NCBI RefSeq assembly: GCF_050908995.1 | Contig: NC_135119.1 | Coordinates: forward strand, 7,502,001 to 7,566,000 | Direction of reading: 5' to 3' | DNA from: Andrena cerasifolii | Taxonomy: Eukaryota > Arthropoda > Insecta > Hymenoptera > Andrenidae | Length of the DNA: 64,000 bases | Shown: one piece after another, positions 20,752 to 32,045 of the stretch | How positions within the stretch are numbered: the first letter of the stretch is position 1 | Layout of the letters: the number at the start of each line of letters is the position of its first letter | Translations under genes and position numbers: made by a program | The notes under the pieces: model-generated | Seen by the model: only the letters and a program-made list of their open reading frames with translations | Databases searched by the model: none | Told to the model about the DNA's origin: nothing

Positions 20752-21360
20752 TATTTCGTCTGTCGCGCGCGCCCGCGCAACCATACGCCGATTCCGAGTG
20801 TGTGCCTTCGATTCTCGCGCTCCGGCTCCCTTCGATACACCGATCGATCCCGTTCGATTGCAGCCACTCGACGGGATACGACCAAGTTCACGGAGCAGAG
20901 CGCGCGTCCGCGGCAGTTCTCTCGAAATATCTGACGGGAGAGAGTGTTCGTGTCGAGTAACGTTTCGGTGATTTTCAGTAAGTGGAAGCCCCTCGTCGAC
21001 TCCGGATACGATTAACCCAGGCGTTTACGGTGGCCACACGCACAGACATTTTTGGAAAGCTGGTGCTTCGCGACCGCTGCGACTCGTCTACGCCGAGTAC
21101 TCTTCGTCCACGCTATCCCGTATTGTTTCAGTGGTGCTTCGTCAGGGATGTGTTCGCTGAAACCTGGAAAAGTGGTGCGACTGCCTTTTCGTTCGGTGTG
21201 TGATTCCGAGCAGTGATTACGAAAGAAAGAAAATCAGTGAAAGTTTTATCAGTGGAGTACAACCGCTACGTTCCTTCTCTCTCTGTGGATTATTGGATAT
21301 ATTTCTACAGCCAACCCGGCGACCCGCCGACGGAGCGCAACATCGCGGCCCACAATTTAT

Positions 21361-24217
21361 GTGAGTAACAGAAATACTATCTTAAACGTTGCGCCCGCGA
21401 TTGCGATCGATACGGGGCCTCGGTGCCCGTCGATGTCGCGAGCGATATCGGTCGGCTAGCGTTCTACAATTATCCACGGAAGCCTCGATCGTATTTACCG
21501 ATCTGCCATCTTTGCCCGCGTCATGGCTTCCAAAGATTCGTTGACAAGACGAGGATAACGAACGATGTAGGCTCGAGAATCGAAAGAATCTTCGACCAAG
21601 TTGCGTCATCGACCAAAGTCGTGCGTCGCGAACGCGTTGGTGTGTTCGCATGGTGTCGTAGGAGACAGATTCGTCTACGAACATTCGACAAACATAGTCG
21701 TTCGCGAGGCTTACAGCGATCGAGACGCTTTCTGCCTCTTTTATTTTTCTCTTGTTTCGCGACCATCCGCTCAGTCGGGTCGCGCGCGCGCGTGCTCGTT
21801 TAGGGAAGAAAAAGTGTTGACGCGACGTTTTGAAATGGTTTTCGAGGTGTTAACGGGACATCGATGCTGCGGGAATAATTACTAAGTCCCTGGGTCAGTT
21901 TCGGGTTGCGGGCAAATTGAATTGGCTTCGATGCGGCTCTTGGCAGCGATCGTGGGACACGAATATTCGCTTGGTTGCCGTGAATTCCGTAACGATGACT
22001 GTTGTCTCACGAGTCCCGTGTTTGCAAACAAATTTCCCTACCGCTTTCCGCCCGGCACCGACTATCCATTAGATTTCTTTTCTTCGTAATTCCGCGTGAC
22101 TTGGTTAAGTCCGACGACTTTCCACCACCGTGTATTAATCACATTAGCAATTTAATTTTTCAACGTTACGGATTCGAGTTCGTTAGTGCAGATTTCCTCG
22201 GAACAACTTCGTTTGCAATTTCTCTTAATCCCACTCGGCTAAATTCGCTCTGGCGACTTTCAATTGGCTTGCAGTTACTGTAACAACAATATAGTTTATC
22301 AGTATTATCGACTTCTTAATGTTCGAACAGAAGTCCTGCGTTTATGTTTGCCCATCGTTATCCGACGCCGGTCAAGCGATTTTAATTGTCCCTCGACGCT
22401 TAATGAGAGTTGGAGGGGCGTCGGTGCTCGTTCGAGGCGATCTATTTAAGATTCTTCGCGCGGAAATGTTATCTTATCGAGGGTGGGGGGGAGAGAATGT
22501 TTCGCCGAGGAAGCGAAACTCTGTTGGAAAAGTCGCGCAGGCGAGGCGACGGGCGTTCCAGCCTTTCCTCTCTTCGCCGTTGTTTACGTCTTGAATCGGT
22601 TCGTTGTCAAAGAATTATTACGGGCAAGTGCAATGCCATCGATGTCGGAATCGCGGCACGTTCCGCGGCAAATTGAGCCCTTGCTGTTGCTAGTGTCGAG
22701 AGTTACATACGTATCTATTTCGTTGAGTACGCGGTACATATATGGTGTACGTTTGGAGGTTAGAAACGAACACACGAGCCCCACCGGAGATTTAACTCTG
22801 CCGTCGAAGCAACGTAAACATATATTTATTGATACAGTCTTTGTAGGGTGATGCGCCACAGAAATCTTGTTTTAATACTTTCGTTTTATTGCCAATATTC
22901 CAAAGTTATTTAATTTTAGGATCCGCTTCTAATCGCGCTTGGGGTTTTGCAGCTCGTTTAGGCGAACAAGGGTAGTAACAGTTTAAATGGTCGCGTGGAA
23001 CTCTTCTGTTGTGCATCCTATAAATTTATTTAATATGGGTAATGCGTGTTACCGTGTGAATAAAAGCCCCATGTGTCACTAAGTCTATAATGCATTGGGT
23101 TAATATTAATGAAAAGATATAATTCCCTCGTGTCTCGCAACTACATTAGTAATGTCTTCATTAATTACATTACCCGCTCGTCATATTCATTTATTATATC
23201 GTTATTCGTGCAAGATCTTTTAAAATTGAATTCAGCGATTTAGAATGCCGGCTCTCCGGAGAAGGACATGTTGCATGAAATATTCACGATATTTTTTAAA
23301 AACTAGTCAACTCTTTTGCCTTGGATCGTTATACATGCGCGCACAATGGCGCGGTCTCCGAGTATGTTTGAGAAATAATTGCAAATTGTTTGCGCAGACA
23401 GAGTGACGAAGGAACTGTTAGGGTTCATAGAGAAAATCACAGAAAAGATTGTTGTAAAAAAAAAAATGTACGAGGCAGGAGGGCCGCGGTGAATGGAGTT
23501 GAACACTCGCGTAGCCGTTTGAAAAGCTCGCATAGAGAACGGGATTAAATTGAAAGGTCCCGCGATACGGGGCGAAATTCCTGAAACTGTAATTAAATAT
23601 GAAGGGGAACTTTTAATACGTAACTGCTTTGCGCGCAGAGCATCCCAGGGAACCGTAGTACGTACTCCCTTTTTCCTGGACAGGCTTTCGGGTAATCGGA
23701 CATGTTTTAACGATGCGTTCAGACCGCTCGGATTCCTCGACATACTTTCCTCTAATTGTATTTTAATGAAGCTCGCACGCTCTTTAATCGGCATCGATTG
23801 ACTTTCGAGACCGTCGAATAACAAAGCTACGAAGAGCATCGACATTCGTCTCTGGACTCGAATGAAAAACTGTGCCTTTATGCTCTGCCACCGTAATGTT
23901 GTTAATAAACAGCACTGGGCTACGATTCGAATATAATAAACAATTACATTACGATTTACAATTGCTGGCGATGATCATTAGCGAAGCACAGGAATGGCCA
24001 TTGTACCGTATCGCTTCCGATAATGTAATATAAACAGGGTTGAATAATATATGTGGCCGGAGTTGTTTGTTCGAAAATTATCTTCTTCGATAAATTAAAT
24101 TTAATCCAACTGGAATTTTCGTGTAGGTAAGTATGGACAACTCGATTTAAGTAGCTGTTAAATTCCAATCTGAACAAATCTAATTGTAACGCACACGCTC
24201 TACTACTTCTTTTATCG
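21361..24217. other. Putative first-intron sequence, no gene seen
   Basis: The stretch begins with the donor GTGAGTAAC. The rest is mixed sequence, AT-rich near 22860-24200, with no recognised exon or transposon. The 180-codon - frame at 23303-23845 and its + strand counterpart at 23550-23801 mirror each other and have no domain. Confidence 0.4.
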
Positions 24218-24219
24218 TA

Positions 24220-24761
24220 GGTAGAGCCGAGGACCCAATTACTGACACCTAACCAATTACTGTCACCTTAAGCTATTTTACTTAAAACAACGAATAAATA
24301 AACTATTGTTGGAATATGTACAACGATAGACTGTTACTAGAGTTAGAGTGTCAGGGACTTTAAGGACCCGGTAACTTATGAGTTTTCCTTTCTTTCGCTA
24401 CAGGAGACCCAAAAGAGGGGAAAACGGTCTTCTCGACCCCTGCGCTTCTCAGTCCCAGAAAACCCTCTGAACGGATAACTTGTATCGCGCTGAAGACTAT
24501 TCTTTCTATTACTTTTAGTTTAAGTTTTATACAGTTCTTATTATTATTATACTGACGTTCGACTGTGTAACTTTTATTTTCTTAAATAAATAAACATTAT
24601 ATTCTAACAACTATAGTATATAATCTATAGTATAGATTATAGGTTGAATTACATAATTCTTTTCGTGTATGACTTTCCAACGTTTATTTATTCGTTATTT
24701 TAAGTAAAACAGCTTAAAGTGACAGTAATTGGTTAGGTGTCAGTAATTGGGTCCTTTACCC
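24220..24761. mobile_element. TA-flanked MITE, family D copy 1, split by copia LTR
   Basis: Inverted ends of about 50 bp contain GGACCCAATTACTGACACC and TAACCAATTACTGTCACC. TA lies at 24218-24219 and 24762-24763. The left end repeats CCAATTACTGACACC (24235) as CCAATTACTGTCACC (24253), period 18. The right end has the same pair inverted. The left-most bases are diverged (GGTAGAGCCGAGGACCC against GGGTAAAGGACCC in other ends). Removing the nested LTR and one ACTAT leaves about 234 bp, close to the 210 bp of copy 2 at 46652-46861, which is inverted relative to this one. Confidence 0.85.
24307..24609 (+). mobile_element. Ty1/copia-type solo LTR, copy 1
   Basis: A 303-bp LTR beginning TGTTGGAATATGTAC and ending ATATTCTAACA, with a perfect 5-bp duplication ACTAT on both sides (24302-24306 and 24610-24614). 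TGTTGGAATAT is the classic start of copia LTRs. AATAAATAAA near the 3' end gives a poly(A) signal in this orientation. No internal domain is present, so recombination between two LTRs has removed the body. A second copy on the opposite strand is at 63053-63360. It is inserted in TA element D and is younger than it. Confidence 0.88.
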
Positions 24762-24763
24762 TA

Positions 24764-27699
24764 TACCTTGCTTTAACAGTCGAGCATCTTTTCGAAGGTT
24801 GCTAGCTTTTTCGCGATACCCTGCGAGAATCCTTTCACAAAAGCCCAGAAATGCGATTGCAAGCTTCTTTATAGCCAGCGGACGCGCTTTAACGCCGTAT
24901 CGTCGACGCGCGTCGTTCAACCCCTAAGTGGCTGCACTTTGTACGGGCACCGGCGCAGGCAGAAGCCAGAACTTTGAATAATTATTCGCAAAGCGTAACC
25001 GTTTGCAAGCAAATTAATTGTGGGACGTCCTGGTAACCTCGTTACTTGTTCCTCGCGTTTTGTCTTCTTCCTCTCCCTCTCTCTCTTTCTCTCTTTCTTT
25101 TGTTCTCTCTCTCTCCGTCTCTCTCATTCTCTCTACGGTTCGCTCCAAGGATCCGCACGTGCAGATCGAGCGAGACGAGGGCCATAAAACGACGCCGTTA
25201 CAGACCCTGTAAAATTATCGAATTATCAACTGCATCGTTTCTTCGTTCCGAGGTCGTGCTTTCATCGCTCATTACTTTGTGCTCGACACTGGGACAATCA
25301 AATGGCCTAATTCCCGCTTTGATGTTCCGTTTCGCGAGGCTGGGCACTGCAGAATTTATTGGCCGGCAAACACGTCACGTCGCTTGTTTCTATGTAGATT
25401 TCCGTCTCAAAGGAACCGTCCGCGGGACGTTTTGCATAAAATAGGATTTTTTTCTCGATAATTATCGGTGACTGTGGAGGTAGGTACAGTTTTCGGATGC
25501 TTCAGGGTCCATTGAAGTGGCAACGTCGAAACGAACTCGAGTAACTTAAAGATAGCTTCTGCTTCAATCCAGCTGCGTAAATTATTAATCCGAAACTGGA
25601 ATTTCTTATCCGCTGTACACGCGAGTGACGTTAACCTCGCCTTTCTTCTTTTCGTCAGACAGTCATTAATTCGCAGTTCAGGCGAGAAAGAAAGGACGCT
25701 CGACACCCTTGGAATTCGAACGCACTCCCCGCGATTCTACAATTATTTCGAGCAGGCAAGCGGGTGTGCGCGCCGCGCTCCTATGCAATCGAAGATTTAT
25801 CCGTGCATACGAGGCAGGATGCGAGCGATTTAACGCCGCGCCGGCGTTGCGGGCGGAGGGGTTGCTCGTTTGAAAAGCCAGCGCCGGGTCCCCATTCTCA
25901 ACACCTGCCCGCAGATTGCGAGGACATTTTTCTGGCGTCTGGGAAATTTCCCTGCCCACCGTCGTCCCCTTTTCATTCACAAAAGCTCTGCAACCGGGTT
26001 CCACGAATGTTCCGCTGACCTTTGTAACCTTTTATTATACGTACACATTCCCGCACAATGGAGCACGGCTCCTTGCTCTCGCCTTCGCATATCCCCGGCG
26101 ATGTTCCACGAAAAGGGGGGGGGAAAAAAAAAAAGAAATCGCTGGCTGGATGGCGAACGTTAATGGCCGCCCGTTTTCTATCTGGCTTGAATTTTGTACC
26201 GTGAAAGAGCGTCTTTTCCCTTCTCAGAGAGCTTTCGATCCGCGGGCGACATCAAAGCGACAAGGAAAATTGTTCTCGTCCTCGGCGCTGCTACCGAAGG
26301 CGCTCGTTTATTTCATCCCCGATGCTATTAACATTCATCCTCGCAACTTTCGATCCACTTATTCCTGCTACACTTCTCGCTCGTTATCGGTTTTATGGGC
26401 AATGACGTCTCTCTTTGAACGAAGCGGCGCGCCTTCGCGTAAATCGCCCGGTCTTATAATGAAACCCGCTGGAACCTTTTCGTTATTGCAAAGACACGGC
26501 AAGGGATCGTCGGGGAAGAGGCGACGGGGGGAATAGGAGGAAAATGGGAAAACTGGGGTATCTGTGTGTTCGAAAGCTTCCCTCGGAAGAGGGTTGCGAA
26601 CACGCGGAGGGACGGAGAAGGAAGTATATCGATTTCGAGGCAAGGGCGAGGGTTTCCTATGACGAAGTCGCCTCCTCGCGACTCGCGGCATAAATCTCGT
26701 CGGCTTAATCCAAGCAGGCGCTGAACGCAAGACCAGGCGCTCCTTTTTCCCCGCGTGTCTCCATCCCTCGACTTATTTCTGCGCGCGAAAGTGTACGAGC
26801 CGCGTCGCGATGCTAAATTTACGGAAGGAAAGTTGACGACCTTTGTGTCCCGCTCGTGGAAAACGGCGGGAGTTCTCGCAGGGAAATCTGGTCGGATCGT
26901 CCCGCCAGGAACGAGGATTACTATTCTATTACTTAAAACTCGATCCCCGAGTTCGCTAAACTCTCCGAAAACTCTGCGAAAGAGAATCAACTGCCGCTGC
27001 ACGCCGGACACTCTGAAAGACACCCTAGCAGATTCTCAGCCGTCGCTCGGCCGCTCGAACGAACGCACGAATTCCTGGCGAGCTTATTTTCTAAAAGTTC
27101 CGAGCACGCACTCTTTTAGAAAGCTCTCCCGTTTCCGCGCCGCTGCCCCATGAATTATTCAATATACTTATGATTAGGGGTTTCTTAAACATCCTGTACG
27201 TAGCAGAGAATAAGCTGAAGGCTCGGATGGTACGTGTCACGTGGGATCGCGTGTTTCTATAGACGAGATCGGCATGACTGTATCTATTAGCGTATGCATA
27301 CTCGAGGAACGGGCAATGAATAGTTTCGAGGATACACTTGATCTTTGTGATCTTCAATAAAGACTACGGACAATAAACGGTATCGTTTTATGTTCTTAAC
27401 ATACCTACTTACGCCGCGTAGTCACGTAACGGGGTCACGATCATGAACGAACGAACCGAGGCGCGATATTCCGGCCTGAAACCTTCAATCTTTTCGCTCC
27501 ACCGTCCCCGAGGAAAGAGAGCTTCACCCCCTTTGTTTCTTTCCAAGCAGAATCCCCGCGGCGCGCCAGCCATGCCTTTTACCATTACCTATTTCGATTT
27601 TCACGGGTGACGAAAGGGAATCGCGAGGGAAATGGTGCGTGTATCGCAAGGTGGATCGATGCTGGAATCGGTGTATGTACGTGTTCGGCGGAAGATCGT
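24764..27699. other. Putative intron sequence, no gene seen
   Basis: Holds a CT-rich microsatellite at about 25066-25135 and a G9-A run at about 26115-26134. GC-rich shadow frames cover 25680-27150 on both strands. No exon or transposon is recognised. Confidence 0.4.
25066..25135 (+). repeat. CT-rich microsatellite
   Basis: Interrupted CTCTCT/CTTTCT tract of about 70 bp. The serine/leucine frames across it are repeat artefacts. Confidence 0.9.
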
Positions 27700-27703
27700 G
27701 GAG

Positions 27704-28995
27704 GGGTCATTCCACGCGAAGTCGGACACTTTTCGGAGTAATATTTCGGATTTTGGTGCAACTTGGATATGTTGTAGTCTTTAGGGGTACGTAAACATAT
27801 CTCGAAGGATTTTTCGAAATGTCAAAAATTGTGGATGTTACAGCGTATGTGAAATATAGTGTTTACTATTTTTCCAAAAATTATAACTGTTCAACTAATA
27901 AACTGATAAAAATGACCTTTTGGGTGCTTACAGTGCAGATATAAGAGTACCTAATAAAAATTATTTCACTTAATAAAAATGAATGTTTGACCATTTATTT
28001 AGTAATTGTTCTAAACAAATGCAATTTTATAGTTGAAGGCAGCTTTTTAAAAATTTGGAAAAAATAGGCGGATAAAGCCCTGTTTTTCCTCTTTATGGAC
28101 ATGTTTTGAAAAACGTGGAGGTTTTACAATTGGCCAAATGAAAATTAATTGAATCGCTCGGGCCGAGCGGTACTCGCAGCGGCCAAGCGGCTATACCTGA
28201 TATTCTTATACAGGATTCTCGAAAATGATAAGTATTTGAAAAAAACTGAAGCAGGAAAACTCTTACTGTTTTTTATATCCGACATAATACGGTATCTGAA
28301 TTTTTGGTGTTCGCAATAATTTCCTTGAAACGAGGGTGACTTTTAGTTTTTTAAATGGAATGCTATATATTTGATTACCCAATATGAAAGCGACTGTCAA
28401 GACAAATTAAACCATATGGTACATTATGACCTTCAAGGCCACACAAGGTTAGGAATGAAATAAAGAAACCCTATCTACTAGATAGATAGTTCAATATATT
28501 TACTTCAAACCTTGCAGCGGTCCTCATTAATACCCTATATAAAAGTGGCAGGTATAGCCGCTTGGCCGCTGCGAGTACCGCACGGCCCGAGCGACCAGTC
28601 GAGCCGGTGTGATTTCACGCAGCGTTATCCTCCTATTTTTTCCAAATTTTTAAAAAGGCGCCTTCAACTATAAAATTGCATTTGTTTAGAACAATCACTA
28701 AATAAATGGTGACATATTCGTTTTTATTAAGTGAAATAATTTTTATTAGGTACTCTTATATCTGCACTCTAAGCACCCAAAAGGTCATTTTTATCCGTTC
28801 ATTAGTTTAACAGTTATAATTTTTGGAAAAATAGTAAACACTATATTTCAAAGAGCTGTAACACCCACAATTTTTGACATTTCGAAAAATCCTTCGAGAT
28901 ATGTTTACATACCCCTAAAGACTACAACATATCCAAGTTGCACCAAAATCCGAAATGCTACTCCGAAAAATGTCCGACTTCGCGTGGAATGACCC
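27704..28995. mobile_element. 1292-bp fold-back DNA element, 4-bp duplication
   Basis: Outer arms of about 380 and 360 bp (27704-28085 and 28637-28995) are inverted copies at roughly 90% identity. The ends are GGGTCATTCCACGCGAAGTC and its complement. GGAG directly flanks both ends (27700-27703 and 28996-28999). A second pair of arms lies inside (about 28153-28198 and 28549-28594; CAGCGGCCAAGCGGCTATAC). Four-base duplications occur in superfamilies such as Sola and Ginger, but I cannot assign this element from its ends. No transposase frame is seen. Confidence 0.8.
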
Positions 28996-28999
28996 GGAG

Positions 29000-30804
29000 G
29001 CGGTTCCTCTTTCCTCGTATCCAGTAACCTTGAGTGGCTGGTCAGGCTCTCTCGAAGGTTACCGGATCGGCTCCGCGTAAATGAATATCCGGCTAATCCA
29101 TTCAGAGCCAGTGCACACCGCTCCAAGTCTGGAGGCGGTGTCCCGAAGTGAGTTCAACGTCGATTTCAACGAGACTGGAATTCGCAGGTTTCGTAGGAAA
29201 TTGTTTAGGAGGCTCCGGGAAAGCGAGAAACTGAGTAACCTGATGATCCAGAAACGTTTCGACCCCACATTAAATCATACACTATAGATATACAAAACAC
29301 TTCCTCCGAAATCCAAACGAAATAATTCACCCACCACTTCGCGCTGCGATACTCTTACTACAAAATCGATTACTTTTTCTTCCACCGAAATCAGAGAGGC
29401 CTCAGCCCCAAATTTGACCCAGATTATAATTGATTTGTACCCTCGATATTCGCATTTAAGGCTGCCACGAGTATTCTCCTTGGAATCGACGAGGGAAGAA
29501 TAAAGAGCCTCGAACGACGTAACGTAATGACTCATGCGTATGGACAATGGAGGTTTATTGCCAGCCGATACGTACCCCCGAGTGATGCTCGCGTTTCGAC
29601 TTTACCTGGTGGACCCGGGGGGGCACCGACGTCGCCACGGGACCATACATGCCACTCGGGCACCTCCGGGGTAACGGGCCGCTCGAGTTCGAATCAATAA
29701 CACCGAGCGGTTACCATTTGTTTACCGATAATAGAGCGTTTATCGATCCCGACGGCCGCGATTCGAAACGTGGCCCTCCTCCCTCCGCTCGGCCCGTGCA
29801 CTTTCGCGATTAAAGAGACACGCGTGTTCCACTGGATGGAACGGAATGCGTCGCCGGGCGCCGATATCGCGTAGCTAATTTACGGGGACGTGTCGCGATT
29901 GATGGCGCGGCTACGTTTCCTGCGAGGGGGACAAAGGTAGGTGGCAAGTGTCGAGGTCGAAAACACAGTCGGTCGCTGATTTTTTACAGCCTTTATGGGG
30001 GGGGATAGCGGACGGATTATCATAATGGTAGCCGGTTTCGCGAAACTTCTTTTGATCGTGCTCGGGAGAAGGAGAGAGATCGAGTGGGCGAAGGAGAGAG
30101 GAACGGGGCGAGGGCTCCCCATTGTTGAGCGTCGAGCAGATTTATGATGCGATCCACTTTGCCCTCGCTTCTCGCTTCCGGTTATTACGCGAAAGTCGAG
30201 CAAGAAAAGCCCAACTAAGATACGGGCCGGCAGTCGTGGCGGGGAGTGAGAAAAGTGGTGGGTGTTCGTAAAAGAAGGAACTCCAGTGAACGGATCCAAT
30301 CCGGGATGATTCGTCTCGCGTTTTCCGTCGCGACGCCTTCAACGATCGGGGGAGAAACGGCACGCGAATCAACCGGCTTCCTCCGACGATATTTATTGAT
30401 CTAATTGAGCGTTGCCGCCGTTCAGTGGCGGTCACGGATCGTCTCGAGTAGTTCCTGCACTTGTATCGTACTTATTATGAGCTGTGAATACCCTTGCGGT
30501 TCTCTGAAATCGCTGAAAAGGTTTCTGTTTGAACTTGGGGAGGTTTGGAAGTGTATTCCTAACTGCATTGCTTGGAACGAGGAGTTTTGCAAAGTTAATC
30601 GATGGAGGAAGTGCGGTATATTTGCGATACCGGTTTGTTTAAGACGAATAAAAAATTACGGCAGCGGGTGGGAACGAATAAAACTGCATAGTATCGTAGG
30701 GAAACTAATAAACTTTTATATTTCAAACTCTCAGTAATAATAAAAAAGAAAAAGTAACTGAAACTTTGGCTTAAATGAGAAATGACAGTAAGTATCGATT
30801 TCGT
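29000..30804. other. Putative intron sequence, no gene seen
   Basis: GC-rich with shadow frames. A - strand frame of 90 codons at 29275-29547 and a + frame at 30405-30737 show no domain. A G run lies near 29996-30004. Confidence 0.4.
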
Positions 30805-30805
30805 T

Positions 30806-31402
30806 AAGGTGCAGGTAATTTGGGATACCGATACTACAATTTACCTTCACTTAAAATTAATTGCTTTATGATTTAATCAGGCTTAAAAATCGTAATATAG
30901 GAATAGTCTTAGGTAAATACCTATAAATGGGCACAGCGCTGGCCGAAACCCACGCGGCGATAGCTGTTGCGCTTGAAACAAAAGCATCTTTGGACTGTTC
31001 CAAATTACCTTTACCTTCGGTATTCCGAATTGGCAACATGGCATTGAAACCTAAAATTTCATGTCACACTTTGTATTCCCGAAATTATCGCAAAACTGGC
31101 ACGGAACCATAGAAGGAACATGCAAATGAGTAGATTAGGTGTTTAACTCTAAATTTTTTACATCTTTTAACCATGATTGGAACGATCGAATAGTTGCTGA
31201 AAAAGTTTCGCAGATCGACACTTTCTTATTTTGCGGATTAAGTCGAAAACGTGAAAATGGCGGTTCATCCACAAATGTCATTAGTTAACAGGTTATTAGC
31301 CCCTATTATCTGCGGTGTTACAAATTAGATAACGTTAGTAGTTTATTAGATACTTCGGTATTCCAAATTACCAACCGTATTCCAAATATGCTGCACTTCC
31401 TC
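30806..31402. mobile_element. Probable TA-flanked MITE, family E
   Basis: About 595 bp with ends AAGGTGCAGGTAATTTGGGA and, inverted from the right, GAAGTGCAGCATATTTGGAA, about 80% alike over 25 bp. The left flank is TA at 30804-30805. The right end abuts the ATT tail of a LINE, so its flank is uncertain. The right end holds CGGTATTCCAAAT (31356) and CCGTATTCCAAAT (31375), period 19. A further copy of the motif (CGGTATTCCGAATT) lies inside near 31018-31031. The ends are more diverged than those of other families. Confidence 0.55.
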
Positions 31403-31405
31403 TAA

Positions 31406-31439
<34 letters not shown>

Positions 31440-31756
31440 ATATATACGGGATAAAGTCCCATTAGTGTACAAGAGCAGAAACAGAGAAAAAGACAAAAAG
31501 AAAAAAGAAATAGCAATACACAGCGCATACAAAAAAGCATACAATACTTAAAGTAGGTAAATGGTTCACACACTATAAATTCATACACAACGAGGTTACA
31601 TAAGTTTACACAAGTTTATCAAGAACCTTGTTAAAGGAACAGGTTGATTCCGTGAAAAAATCAAGAGAATAGCCAAAAGCGTTTGCAGCATTACAAATAC
31701 GATTTATCGGTTCTGAGAAACCGTGATTCAACTTATAAACCGATGAATATAACCGA
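31403..31756 (-). mobile_element. LINE 3' fragment with RT C-terminus
   Basis: Read on the - strand, this opens with the last about 50 codons of a LINE ORF (31756-31606). They include NHGFSEPINRICNAANAFGY and SLDFFTESTCSFNKVLDKLV, and then a stop at 31606-31608. A 3' UTR of about 145 bp ends in ATGGGACTTTATCCCGT (6-bp stem, 5-base loop) and a long (ATT)n run when read on +. Residue order PINRICNAAN...LDFF..S...F is the common C-terminus of I/Jockey-like LINEs. Its truncated 5' end touches the tail of a second LINE, so it probably inserted into that tail. Confidence 0.75.
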
Positions 31757-32045
31757 TTATTATTATTATTATTATTATTATTACTGAATTAAACGGGTGG
31801 ACACCCTTTGGTTACACAAATGCAAGTAAATTTCTAAGGAAAAAAGTGGGAATTGCCTAAACATTCTGGGTGGAGCATTGAGTTCGAAAAGGTTCTAGTA
31901 GATCTGGGGAATCAATGAGGTGATTTAATATTTTCAAAGCAAACAGTAGGTCGAGGACACAGATCTGCGTTCCTCGAGGGTGGGTAGTCCGTAATATATA
32001 TCTAATATAAAGGTTGCCGATTTCAAACTTTCCTTCCGTCACCAC
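31757..32045 (-). mobile_element. Second LINE 3' fragment, internally deleted
   Basis: On the - strand a 62-codon frame (32045-31857) contains QICVLDLLFALKILNHLIDS followed by PDLLEPF. This is the motif just before the C-terminal domain in LINE ORF2 proteins (DLLFLFKLLNGLIDCPELL in relatives, from family knowledge). Only about 60 bp separates the end of that frame from the hairpin AAAGGGTGTCCACCCGTT and (AAT)n tail. The true C-terminus is therefore missing, deleted or decayed. Confidence 0.7.

Larger units (their letters stand above)
19841..21360 (+). other. Putative 5' UTR exon(s) of a large + strand gene
   Basis: From the initiator to 21360 the sequence looks like an insect 5' leader. It has purine-rich stretches with repeated CAGTG motifs (GTTTCAGTGG, GAGCAGTGATTACG, AAATCAGTGAAAG, TATCAGTGGAG at about 21128-21265), and no long domain-bearing ORF. 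Two strong donors are present: CA|GTAAGT at 20978 and AT|GTGAGT at 21361. The exon may run 19841-20977, or through to 21360. A 50-bp exon 21311-21360 is also possible, since an acceptor (CT-rich tract, then ATTTCTACAG) ends at 21310. The last exon bases are TTTAT, so an AUG split by the intron is possible. The gene identity is unknown. Confidence 0.45.

Noticed and set aside
23303..23845. 180-codon ORF on the - strand
   Set aside because: A complementary + ORF lies inside it, no domain is visible, and no splice or promoter context supports it.
31346..31588. 80-codon ORF with a poly-isoleucine run
   Set aside because: The isoleucines are the (TAA)n tail of a LINE read in one frame; this is the 3' UTR and tail, not a coding region.
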